Below, one piece after another: positions 1-6,171 of a DNA stretch of 8,252 nt; the stretch's first letter is position 1, and each line of letters opens with the position of its first letter. The notes below the pieces were generated by a model. The model ran no database searches. It saw only the letters and a list, made by a program, of their open reading frames with translations, and was not told the DNA's origin. The stretch is from an uncultured Actinomycetes bacterium (lineage in GTDB: Bacteria > Actinomycetota > Actinomycetes > S36-B12): positions 1-8,252 of the forward strand of contig CALFIA010000039.1 in assembly GCA_937876275.1 (NCBI GenBank), read 5' to 3'. The translations under genes and the position numbers were made by a program.

Positions 1-17
1 GTGTGCTCTTCCGATCT
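1..17 (+). other. Illumina adapter remnant (assembly artefact)
   Basis: These 17 bases, GTGTGCTCTTCCGATCT, are identical to the 3' end of the standard Illumina TruSeq/multiplexing read-2 adapter. They are not genomic. The coding frame of the neighbouring oxidoreductase is sensible up to base 18 and then reads an unrelated peptide through the adapter, which fits an untrimmed read end at the contig terminus. Any translation or annotation covering 1-17 should be discarded. Confidence 0.97.
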
Positions 18-482
18 GGCGAGTGGAGTCGTCCACGGGCAGATGATCGACTCATCAGGAACAGTCAGCCCGCCCATCGCTCCCGGCCCGAGATCGGGAA
101 CACGTCGATAGACCTCGTCAGCATCGACGATCTCGCACTTCGAGTAACCGTTCTTCTCCGCCTTCTCCCTCAACTTCGGCAGCGTCGCGAGTTGATCCGG
201 ATCCCAGGCGACGAGCAGTGCACCGGTGCTCTCTACCGGGATACCCGTGACCTTGGCGTAGTTCGAGAGAAGTGCGTAACCGCGCGCCACCATCGTCGAC
301 TCGAGAGAGCCGGGAACGGCGTCGAATCCGGTGTGCAGGATGGCCGTGTTCGCCTTGCTCGTGGCATCCCCGATATCCCCTCGAGCTTCGATCAGCACGA
401 TGCGCAGATCAAAGCCGGCAAGCTCGCGGGCAACGGCGCATCCGACAACTCCGCCACCGATGATCGCGACGTCGTAGCTCAT
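18..482 (-). CDS. FAD-dependent oxidoreductase, GlpA/GlpD/LhgO-like, N-terminal part only
   Basis: The first 155 codons of a flavoprotein of the DAO/glycerol-3-phosphate dehydrogenase superfamily; the rest is lost at the contig end. The protein opens MSYDVAIIGGGVVGCAVARE, a Rossmann dinucleotide-binding motif (G9-x-G11-x-x-G14), with an acidic residue at the end of the second strand (E32) that normally contacts the FAD ribose. The stretch around T41-S42-K43-A44-N45 and H50-T51-G52 matches the conserved region of LhgO/GlpA-like proteins, and ICPWTTPLA near the break is also typical. The ATG overlaps the stop of the upstream kinase as ATGA, and AAGGAG lies 4 bases before it, so translation is probably coupled. 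The likely role is oxidation of the phosphorylated polyol made by the kinase, such as glycerol 3-phosphate to dihydroxyacetone phosphate. A 2-hydroxyacid oxidase is an alternative. The C-terminal half needed to decide is missing. Confidence 0.88.
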
Positions 483-1903
483 CGCGCTCCTTCTGCCGGC
501 AGTGTGCGCTTGACTACCGCGCGCCAATTACCCATGAAGTCTGCCGCATGATCCGCACTCCAGCGCGGTTCGTAGACGTGCTCAGGAGTCCAGTCCACGG
601 CCGGCACTGATTCCTGCGGTCGCACGGCCAGCCGGCCGAGCGCTGCTGCACCGAGGGCCGTGGCGTGCGCGGAGGGGTAAACCTCAATGGGCAGTTGAAG
701 GATGTCCGCCTGTGCCTGCATCAGAACTGTCGATCGCGTCAGGCCACCATCCACGCGCAGTGACTTCAGCGAATCACCGAGATCGGCAGCGCAGGCGGCA
801 GCGAGGTCAGCGATCTGCGCGGCAATGCCTTCGAGCACTGCGCGAATGAGCTGGCCTCGGTCGGTAGCCAGGCTCATGCCGCTGAAGGCCGCCTTCGCAT
901 CTGCCCGCCACCACGGTGCCGCAAGTCCCGCAAGTGCAGGCACGAAGGAGACATTCCCGCTGTCAGCGGCCGAGGCGGAGTCGATATCCCGCGCATCGGT
1001 GATCAGGCCGAGATCTTGCAGCCAGCGAATCGCGGAGGCGGCGGTGAAGACCTGCCCGTCGATGCAGTACTTCGACTCACCGCGGATGGTCCACGCCACC
1101 GAGGTAGTCAGCCCATTGGTGGAGCGGGGGGCAGACGTACCTGTATTCATGAGCAAGAACGCACCCGTGCCATAGGTGCACTTCGCCTCGCCGAGGCTCA
1201 GGCATCCTTCCGCGAGCAGTGCGGCCTGCTGATCGACGATCACGCCGCCGACAGGTATCGAGTCGCCGAATGCACTCGTCACACCAATGACTTCATCGCA
1301 ATCCGCGATGCGGGGCATCGACTCGCCTTCGAGACCGAAGTACCCCAGCAACTCCTCATCCCACGCACGCGAGTCGAGATTCATGATCAGCGATCGGCTT
1401 GCCGTGGAGACATCGGTGACGAACTCACGGGTGAGTTGATGCAGTAACCATGAGTCGGAGGTCGTGACAACTCCCTCGCGAGTGATGTTCTCTCGGATCC
1501 AGGTCATCTTCGGTGCCGAGAAGTAAGGATCGAGAACTAGACCCGACCGTTGGGCGATCGTTTCGGAATACCCCCGAAGTCGATCGCACACTGATTGCGC
1601 CCTGCTGTCCTGCCAGACCAATGCGGTGCTGAGCGGTTCCCCTGTGGACGGATCCCAGGCCAGAACCGTCTCGCCTTGATTGGCCAGCGAGATGACCTCA
1701 ATCGGGACACCGGCTTCAGCGATTGCCCGACGCCCGGCAACGAGAACTGATTCGAGAAGCTCCGCAGGACTCTGCTCGACGGCACCGTCGGCCAGATACT
1801 GCGGCCGCACCGGCTCCTCGGCGAGGGAGAGAACCATGCCCGCGTCATCGACAACAATTGCCTTCGTGCCGGAGGTTCCCTGATCAATGGCAAGGACGCT
1901 CAC
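479..1903 (-). CDS. FGGY-family carbohydrate kinase, glycerol kinase-like
   Basis: A 474-residue FGGY sugar/polyol kinase, close to the usual 490-505 of glycerol kinase. Visible motifs are the N-terminal phosphate loop DQGTSGTK (7-14), the first FGGY signature (Y127 to N139, with P131-K132-M133), VDQQAALL (223-230), YGTGAFLLMNTG (244-255) and the second FGGY region at DGGLTRS (385-391). Compared from memory with E. coli GlpK, most glycerol and catalytic residues are kept: E78 (E85), W97 (W103), Y127 (Y135/136), D224-Q225 (D245/246-Q) and F249 (F270). However NQRE becomes NQGE, so the arginine that contacts glycerol is glycine (G77). The product would phosphorylate glycerol or a related polyol for the FAD oxidoreductase that overlaps its stop. 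I chose GTG at 1903 because the first strand and phosphate loop begin right there and a GAGAG lies 8 bases upstream. Longer in-frame starts would run into the divergent helicase gene. Xylulose or erythritol kinase activity is not excluded. Confidence 0.9.
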   Translation of the reverse strand: MSVLAIDQGTSGTKAIVVDDAGMVLSLAEEPVRPQYLADGAVEQSPAELLESVLVAGRRAIAEAGVPIEVISLANQGETVLAWDPSTGEPLSTALVWQDSRAQSVCDRLRGYSETIAQRSGLVLDPYFSAPKMTWIRENITREGVVTTSDSWLLHQLTREFVTDVSTASRSLIMNLDSRAWDEELLGYFGLEGESMPRIADCDEVIGVTSAFGDSIPVGGVIVDQQAALLAEGCLSLGEAKCTYGTGAFLLMNTGTSAPRSTNGLTTSVAWTIRGESKYCIDGQVFTAASAIRWLQDLGLITDARDIDSASAADSGNVSFVPALAGLAAPWWRADAKAAFSGMSLATDRGQLIRAVLEGIAAQIADLAAACAADLGDSLKSLRVDGGLTRSTVLMQAQADILQLPIEVYPSAHATALGAAALGRLAVRPQESVPAVDWTPEHVYEPRWSADHAADFMGNWRAVVKRTLPAEGAR

Positions 1904-1927
1904 GTCCGTACTCTCGCATAGTTGGCG

Positions 1928-1939
1928 TACGTTGATGCG
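1928..1939 (+). promoter_or_regulatory. possible -10 element for a leaderless helicase transcript
   Basis: TACGTT at 1928-1933 fits the TANNNT -10 pattern and is followed by exactly six bases before the ATG at 1940. A transcript would then begin at or next to the start codon. No ribosome binding site precedes this ATG, and leaderless mRNAs are common in Actinobacteria. No convincing -35 hexamer is visible at the expected distance. The whole divergent gap between the kinase GTG and this ATG is only 36 bp, so promoters for both genes must overlap each other or the coding regions. Confidence 0.35.
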
Positions 1940-4228
1940 ATGGATGTCCTGAGTCGACTCGCCGTCGGTCGCACTGACCGACTCGTGCACTCCGAGAGCA
2001 TTCCCGCCCGCGCAGCCCGACTCGCGGAGTGGCCGCAATGGCTTGCGCCCGAGATTCGCGAGGCTTTCTCAGAACGCGGCATCGATCGACCCTGGATCCA
2101 TCAAGCCGAGGCTGCCGATCTCGCTCATCGCGGGCTGCACGTCGTGCTCTCAACGGGCACTGCCTCGGGCAAGAGCCTGGCCTTCGGCATGCCCGTCCTC
2201 CAGGCGATCATCGACGGGCTCAGCGCTCCCAACGGTCGTGGCGCGACAGCGCTGTACCTCTCGCCCACGAAAGCGCTCGCGAATGACCAACTGCGCTCGC
2301 TGACAGGACTCGGATTCTCCTGGCTCCGTGCCGCGACCTACGACGGCGATACCCCGATGGAGGCACGCTCCTGGGCGCGTAATCACGCGAACTACGTGCT
2401 TACCAACCCTGATCTGATTCATCACTCGATGCTCGGTTCACATCAGAGCTGGGCACCGTTCCTTCGACGTCTTCGTTACATCGTGATCGACGAATGCCAC
2501 GCATACAGAGGTGTCTTCGGAGCACATGTCGCCGAGGTCATTCGACGACTTCGACGCATCTGCGAGTCGTACGGTGCCTCACCAGTAGTGATTTGCGCGT
2601 CCGCCACGGTCGCCCAGCCAGGGGATGCAGCAACGCGACTCGTCGGGTCGCGCGTCGCGGAGGTAACAGACGACGGATCCCCTGCGGGCGAACGAGTCAT
2701 CGCGCTGTGGGAACCGGAGCTCACCGCATTCACCGGTGAGAACGGTGCGCCAATCAGGCGCACCGCAACGGCGGAATGCGCCGACCTTCTCGCTGATCTC
2801 GTCGTCGAAGGCGCGCAGAGCCTGGCCTTCGTCCGCAGTCGCAAGGCCGCTGAGTCGGTAGCGGTCATGGCTCGAGATTTACTACTCGATGTTGATCCGT
2901 CATTAATGGAATCCGTGGCGTCGTATCGGGGCGGATACCTTCCTGAGGAACGACGCGAGCTTGAATCACGACTGCGCTCAGGAAGCCTGCGTGCACTCGC
3001 GACAACGAACGCCCTAGAACTCGGCATCGACATCAGCGGACTCGATGCAGTGATCACCGCAGGCTGGCCAGGCACGCGTGCATCACTGTGGCAGCAGTTC
3101 GGTCGCGCCGGGCGGAGTGGAGCCCCTGCACTGTCGATCTTCATAGCCCGCGATGAACCGCTCGATACCTACCTCGTGCATCACCCCGCAGCAATGCTCG
3201 GTCGTCCAGTGGAAGCAAATGTCTTCAACCCGGAGAACCCTTACGTTCTGGCGCCGCATCTGTGTGCTGCTGCTTCAGAGCTGCCGCTCACTGCCGAAGA
3301 TGCGGTGCGCTGGTTCGGCCCTGGGTCGCTTGCCCTTCTTGATTCACTCGTCGCTGACGGATACCTGCGCAAGCGCCCGACCGGCTGGTACTGGACTCGG
3401 CGTGATCGTGCGAGTGACCTCGCCGATCTGCGCGGCACAGGCGGCCCGCCTGTACGCATCGTCGAAGAGGGCACGGGTCGCATCCTCGGCACGATGGACG
3501 TCGCCGCTGCTCACGCGAATGCGCACCCGGGTGCGGTCTACACGCATCAGGGAGTGACGCATCTGGTCACGTCGCTCAATCTTGCTGATTCGGTTGCCAC
3601 CGTGGTCGAGCAGGACGTCGATTACTCGACCTCAGCGCGCGAAGTGAGTGACATTCGCATTCTCGAGGAACTTGAACGCGTCTCGCTTGGTGAGGCGACC
3701 ATGAGTTTCGGTCGGGTTCATGTGAGTTCGCAGGTCGTAGCTTTCATGCGACGCCGAGCGATGACCGGCGAAGTCTTGGGCGAGGAGGCTCTCGACATGC
3801 CCGTACGCGAACTCGAGACGACAGCGGTGTGGTGGACCTTGAGTGATGCCCAGATCACCGGTTCCGGGGTCGACGTCACGGAGGTACCCGGCTCCGCTCA
3901 CGCGGCCGAGCATGCGTCCATCGGAATGCTTCCCCTTTTCGCCACTTGCGATCGCTGGGATATCGGCGGCGTATCGACTGCCCACCACCTCGACACCGGA
4001 CGCATGACCGTTTTCGTTTACGACGGTCTCGCCGGCGGAGCGGGATTCGCGGAGTACGGCTATCACCATGCGCGTGAATGGCTCACTGCAACGAGAGATC
4101 TGATCTCCGAATGCTCCTGCGAAAGCGGATGCCCCGCATGCATTCAGTCACCTAAGTGCGGAAACGCCAACAACCCGCTCGACAAGCCCGGAGCGATTGC
4201 CTTCCTGGATCAGCTGCTCAATCAGTGA
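1940..4228 (+). CDS. DECH-box SF2 helicase, MrfA/Hrq1-like, of the helicase/secretion neighborhood
   Basis: A 762-residue superfamily 2 helicase with a complete motif set: Q55 in a Q-like motif, Walker A TGTASGKS (72-79), motif Ia SPTKALANDQ (108-117), TNPD (155-158), DECH (184-187) as Walker B, SAT (221-223), then ALELGIDISG (motif V) and QFGRAGRSG (motif VI). The C-terminus has the DUF1998/MZB cysteine cluster C725-x-C727-x3-C731-x2-C734, with another cysteine at C740. This matches B. subtilis MrfA (YprA, mitomycin repair) and yeast Hrq1, which are ATP-dependent 3'-5' helicases in the known members. The DECH box and position, convergent to Tad-like genes, also match the actinobacterial family recorded, as I recall, as TIGR03817 DECH_helic. 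A repair helicase is the best reading; a role in DNA transfer has been suggested only from context. I prefer ATG 1940; TTG 1922 would add six residues. Confidence 0.93.
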   Translation: MDVLSRLAVGRTDRLVHSESIPARAARLAEWPQWLAPEIREAFSERGIDRPWIHQAEAADLAHRGLHVVLSTGTASGKSLAFGMPVLQAIIDGLSAPNGRGATALYLSPTKALANDQLRSLTGLGFSWLRAATYDGDTPMEARSWARNHANYVLTNPDLIHHSMLGSHQSWAPFLRRLRYIVIDECHAYRGVFGAHVAEVIRRLRRICESYGASPVVICASATVAQPGDAATRLVGSRVAEVTDDGSPAGERVIALWEPELTAFTGENGAPIRRTATAECADLLADLVVEGAQSLAFVRSRKAAESVAVMARDLLLDVDPSLMESVASYRGGYLPEERRELESRLRSGSLRALATTNALELGIDISGLDAVITAGWPGTRASLWQQFGRAGRSGAPALSIFIARDEPLDTYLVHHPAAMLGRPVEANVFNPENPYVLAPHLCAAASELPLTAEDAVRWFGPGSLALLDSLVADGYLRKRPTGWYWTRRDRASDLADLRGTGGPPVRIVEEGTGRILGTMDVAAAHANAHPGAVYTHQGVTHLVTSLNLADSVATVVEQDVDYSTSAREVSDIRILEELERVSLGEATMSFGRVHVSSQVVAFMRRRAMTGEVLGEEALDMPVRELETTAVWWTLSDAQITGSGVDVTEVPGSAHAAEHASIGMLPLFATCDRWDIGGVSTAHHLDTGRMTVFVYDGLAGGAGFAEYGYHHAREWLTATRDLISECSCESGCPACIQSPKCGNANNPLDKPGAIAFLDQLLNQ

Positions 4229-4712
4229 TCGGAAGTGTTGCGAGATCACCTTCGATGACCGCGCGATCGTCGTCATCGAGATCAATAGCCGCAGCGTAGG
4301 AGAGATTGCGCTGCTCACGGGCGGCAGCCATGTCGCCAAGAACGCAGTAAGCGCGGGCCATCGCTTCGTGTGCGGATGCGGGAACGAAGGAGCCGACTTC
4401 GAACTCCGCACAGATCTCGCTTGAACGTCGGCCGTGATACAGCGACTGCTCTCCGCGGCCGAGCACGGCGTAGACGCGACTGCACAGCCACTCGCCGATT
4501 GCCCACTGCTCCGGGCCACCGACCTTGCCCCAGTGCCACCGACTCGCATGCGCCGCATGCACCATTGCATCGTCTTCAGCTGGCGTGCGCGACTCCATGC
4601 CCATGAAATCCCACGTGAGATTGAAGAGCTCACTGGCAAGCTCGCGCTCACCGAGCGGTTCGAGTAATGCTTTGTCGGCGGGCGGAGGCGCGTCACTGAA
4701 CATGTCGCTCAT
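4218..4712 (-). CDS. hypothetical helical protein, TPR-like appearance
   Basis: A 164-residue protein I cannot assign to a named function. It has no signal peptide or membrane segment. Residues 22-140 look wholly alpha-helical, with helix pairs rich in A, L, W, Y and R, for example around H52-A53-A54-H55, R58-W59-H60-W61, E74-W75-L76-C77-S78-R79-V80-Y81 and H115-E116-A117-M118-A119-R120-A121, which resembles TPR-like repeats. The C-terminus is acidic (DLDDDDR at 144-150). I recall similar conserved proteins of unknown function in Actinobacteria. I chose the ATG at 4712, 16 bases after the RelE-like toxin stop with an AGGG upstream; a longer reading to 4928 would only overlap the toxin gene. 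It is probably cotranscribed with the toxin-antitoxin pair. Its stop lies inside the 3' end of the convergent helicase gene (11-bp overlap). Confidence 0.8.
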   Translation of the reverse strand: MSDMFSDAPPPADKALLEPLGERELASELFNLTWDFMGMESRTPAEDDAMVHAAHASRWHWGKVGGPEQWAIGEWLCSRVYAVLGRGEQSLYHGRRSSEICAEFEVGSFVPASAHEAMARAYCVLGDMAAAREQRNLSYAAAIDLDDDDRAVIEGDLATLPITD

Positions 4713-4728
4713 CTTGCCATCCCTGACT

Positions 4729-4998
4729 TCACGTGCGGTAAGCCTCACGGAGGTGAGCGACCTTGCGAATTTCGACGATCCGAATCGTGTCACCAACCCA
4801 ATAGAGGACTCGGTAGTCGCCAACCCGAATTCGAAACGTGGATGGTTCGCCTTTGACCGCCTTGCACCGAGGGGGACGAGGATTGTGAGCAAGTAATTCG
4901 ATCGCGGCTTGCACCCGACGCTGCTCAACTCGCGGCAGTCCGTTTAGTGACTTGCGGGCAGAGAGAACGAAGCGAACGACATACTCGGGATCAGTCAA
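4729..4998 (-). CDS. RelE/ParE-superfamily toxin of a type II toxin-antitoxin pair
   Basis: An 89-residue protein with the RelE fold pattern: two N-terminal helices (roughly 13-38), then strands containing FRIRVGDYRVLYWV (55-68) and a final strand and tail IRKVAHLREAYR (77-88). The late basic and aromatic residues R78, K79, H82, R84 and Y87 are where RelE/YoeB enzymes keep catalytic residues, so a ribosome-dependent mRNA endonuclease is the best reading. A ParE-like gyrase poison is less likely but shares the fold. The start is TTG at 4998, giving an 8-base overlap (TTGACTGA) with the antitoxin stop, with AGG a few bases upstream. This favours coupled translation with antitoxin made first. 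No inactivating change is visible. Confidence 0.9.
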   Translation of the reverse strand: MTDPEYVVRFVLSARKSLNGLPRVEQRRVQAAIELLAHNPRPPRCKAVKGEPSTFRIRVGDYRVLYWVGDTIRIVEIRKVAHLREAYRT

Positions 4999-5239
4999 GA
5001 CCTAGCTCTCGTTTGACGTCTTCCCAGGGAATCGTTTCCTCATCCTTCGTCGCGGCAATCGCCTCACGATCCATGTAGTCCTCAAGACGCTCGACGACGC
5101 TCTCGAAGAGCTCATAGTCGACGAGTACGGCAATGGGCTTGCCGTGCTTCGTGAGGTACAGCGGTTCGCCAGATCGACGGGTGACATCAATGACCTCCGA
5201 GAGGTTCTCTCGGACCTTGCTCACGGGCATCTCCTTCAT
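4991..5239 (-). CDS. YefM/Phd-family antitoxin
   Basis: An 82-residue antitoxin. The N-terminal MKEMPVSKVRENLSEVID (1-18) is the Phd/YefM DNA-binding start; the central LTKHGKPIAVLVDYELFE segment is typical of the family; the acidic C-terminal tail with W and L residues is the expected toxin-binding part. It precedes and overlaps the RelE-like toxin by 8 bases, the usual order for relBE/yefM-yoeB modules. I chose ATG 5239: the family normally begins a few residues before the P-V-S strand. A TTG at 5254 is inside the operator and unlikely. AAGGAG forms codons 2-3 and sits 6 bases before a GTG at 5224, so a shorter form from a read-through mRNA is conceivable, although it would lose the first strand. 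It should neutralise the toxin and repress its own promoter. Confidence 0.93.
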   Translation of the reverse strand: MKEMPVSKVRENLSEVIDVTRRSGEPLYLTKHGKPIAVLVDYELFESVVERLEDYMDREAIAATKDEETIPWEDVKRELGLD

Positions 5240-5254
5240 GTACGAATTGTACAA
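5239..5254 (-). promoter_or_regulatory. TGTACA-type operator for the toxin-antitoxin operon
   Basis: On the minus strand this reads TTGTACAATTCGTACA: a perfect palindrome TTGTACAA (5247-5254), and a wider inverted repeat TGTAC-N5-GTACA (5239-5253). E. coli YefM-YoeB binds palindromes with a TGTACA core, so the neighbouring antitoxin is the obvious candidate binder. The site covers the proposed -10 hexamer and touches the antitoxin ATG, which is where an autorepressor should act. Binding itself is inferred. Confidence 0.65.
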
Positions 5255-5274
5255 ATATCGAATCAGTGGGTCGA
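5240..5274 (-). promoter_or_regulatory. predicted promoter of the toxin-antitoxin operon, leaderless
   Basis: On the minus strand TCGACC (5274-5269, four of six matches to TTGACA) is followed by a 17-base spacer and TACAAT (5251-5246, five of six matches to TATAAT). Six bases then precede the antitoxin ATG at 5239, so transcription would start at the ATG itself. No ribosome binding site lies upstream of that ATG, which agrees with a leaderless mRNA. The -35 sits inside the last codons of the preceding tadE-like gene. Confidence 0.6.
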
Positions 5275-5607
5275 AGGCCCTGCTCTCGCAGTGGCCTCGA
5301 GATGGTCACTTCCCAGCCACTGAGCGATCGCGGGTGCCTGCACTCTCACGCGGACGATCGCATCGGCATCAGAATTGGTGCAGTCGATGAGCTCGGCCGA
5401 ATTTGCCTGCGCGATTCGACCCGCGGACTCACAGGGGGCGAGGGGATTCGAGGCAGCCGCGATTGCGGCGAGATCGGCAGCATTAGTGGCTCGAGCGTGG
5501 GCGAGAGCGAGCGAGCAGAGTGAGAGCCCGGCCGCTCCCACGATTACAAGCGCTCCGACAAGCGCCAAGGACCAAAGGAGTGCGTACCCATCGTCGCGAG
5601 ATTTCAT
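5263..5607 (-). CDS. TadE-like protein of the helicase/secretion neighborhood (Rv3654c type)
   Basis: A 114-residue protein with one N-terminal membrane segment (about 8-34) after a short charged start MKSRDDG, followed by the motif RATNAADLAAIAAA (39-52) that marks this actinobacterial family (as I recall, TIGR03816, tadE_like_DECH). The rest lies outside the membrane and carries two cysteines, C59 and C76, in the spacing P..C..A..IA..N.A.LIDC seen in the family, so a disulfide is plausible. Unlike the gene before it, there is no glutamate five residues after the G7 of the DDG segment. Its ATG overlaps the preceding stop as ATGA. It is probably a membrane-anchored minor component of the pilus or secretion machine; exact role unknown. 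It ends 23 bases before the antitoxin start. Confidence 0.87.
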   Translation of the reverse strand: MKSRDDGYALLWSLALVGALVIVGAAGLSLCSLALAHARATNAADLAAIAAASNPLAPCESAGRIAQANSAELIDCTNSDADAIVRVRVQAPAIAQWLGSDHLEATARAGPSTH

Positions 5608-5987
5608 CCTGCTGACTCCAGCGGCGCAGTAGCCGATTGAGTGACGGTGAACCCCAGATCGTGAAAGAGCGGCACAGGTAACGACATGAAATGAGCGGCG
5701 CTGATCACGACATCCGTGCCATGCGATTCGAGCTCGAGATCGGAATCGGGCAGTGAGGCCTTCAAGCGCGACATCACCGAGTCCGCGTCTTCGCCTCGCG
5801 CGATCAGTCGAGCACTAGTGCGCACGGCATCACCCATAGACACAGCAGTGAAGCCCACCCCCATCGCCCACATGAGCGTTGCGGTGGTGAGCAGCAAGAG
5901 CGGGAGAGCAAGTGCCGCCTCCAGAGTGACACTGCCGCGGTCGCGGTGCACCGAGCCACGACTCGGTGCACCGGAACGCTTCAGCAT
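5604..5987 (-). CDS. TadE-like pseudopilin (Rv3655c type)
   Basis: A 127-residue protein with a short basic leader, then RGSVTLEAALALPLLLLTTA (17-36). This is the class III prepilin/TadE pattern: glycine at the predicted cleavage point (G18), glutamate at +5 (E23), then a hydrophobic helix. Residues 44-127 would lie outside the membrane. TadE-like pseudopilins are processed by a prepilin peptidase and act as minor components in Tad pilus assembly. I chose ATG 5987, 4 bases after the pilin stop. GTG 5999 and TTG 6002 are in frame and would overlap the pilin gene by 8 or 11 bases; none has a clear ribosome binding site. The downstream gene begins in an ATGA overlap with this stop. Confidence 0.87.
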   Translation of the reverse strand: MLKRSGAPSRGSVHRDRGSVTLEAALALPLLLLTTATLMWAMGVGFTAVSMGDAVRTSARLIARGEDADSVMSRLKASLPDSDLELESHGTDVVISAAHFMSLPVPLFHDLGFTVTQSATAPLESAG

Positions 5988-5991
5988 GTTG

Positions 5992-6171
5992 CTACGCACC
6001 AATGAACGAGAACGCGCCCTTCAGCACGCCCCACAGCAGATCACGCACCGCATTACTCGTCAGCAGCTTGATCAGGATTCCACCGAGTCCGGCTACCGCG
6101 ACCGTGCCGACCGCGTACTCAGCAGTCGTCATGCCTCGGTCTTCCGAGAACCGTGCCTTGAGCTTGCGCAT
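5992..6171 (-). CDS. Flp/DUF4244-type pilin
   Basis: A 59-residue pilin-like protein: basic leader 1-13 ending in G13, then MTTAEYAVGTVAVAGLGGIL with glutamate at +5 (E18) followed by tyrosine, the Flp hallmark. One hydrophobic helix (about 19-36) and a short C-terminal tail follow. It corresponds to the small DUF4244 proteins (Rv3656c type) in this neighborhood and would be the main structural subunit, cut after G13 by a prepilin peptidase not in this window. The start is set by AGGAGG four bases before ATG 6171, the best ribosome binding site in the window. The same frame stays open upstream to 6450, but that part has no pilin features. Confidence 0.92.
   Translation of the reverse strand: MRKLKARFSEDRGMTTAEYAVGTVAVAGLGGILIKLLTSNAVRDLLWGVLKGAFSFIGA

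Noticed and set aside
1904..2038. N-terminal extension of the kinase to 519 residues
   Set aside because: It would run 99 bp into the divergent helicase coding region, has no kinase-family features, and the phosphate loop begins directly after the GTG at 1903.
2476..3144. Minus-strand open frame of 222 codons inside the helicase gene
   Set aside because: It is antisense to the helicase motif region, and its translation is rich in S, R, A and T with no recognisable domain, as expected for a shadow frame.
3632..4069. Minus-strand open frame of 145 codons inside the helicase gene
   Set aside because: Fully antisense to the conserved C-terminal region of the helicase, with no domain or ribosome binding site.
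4713..4928. Extension of the helical protein to 236 residues
   Set aside because: The added residues overlap the toxin gene in another frame, and ATG 4712 is well placed 16 bases after the toxin stop.
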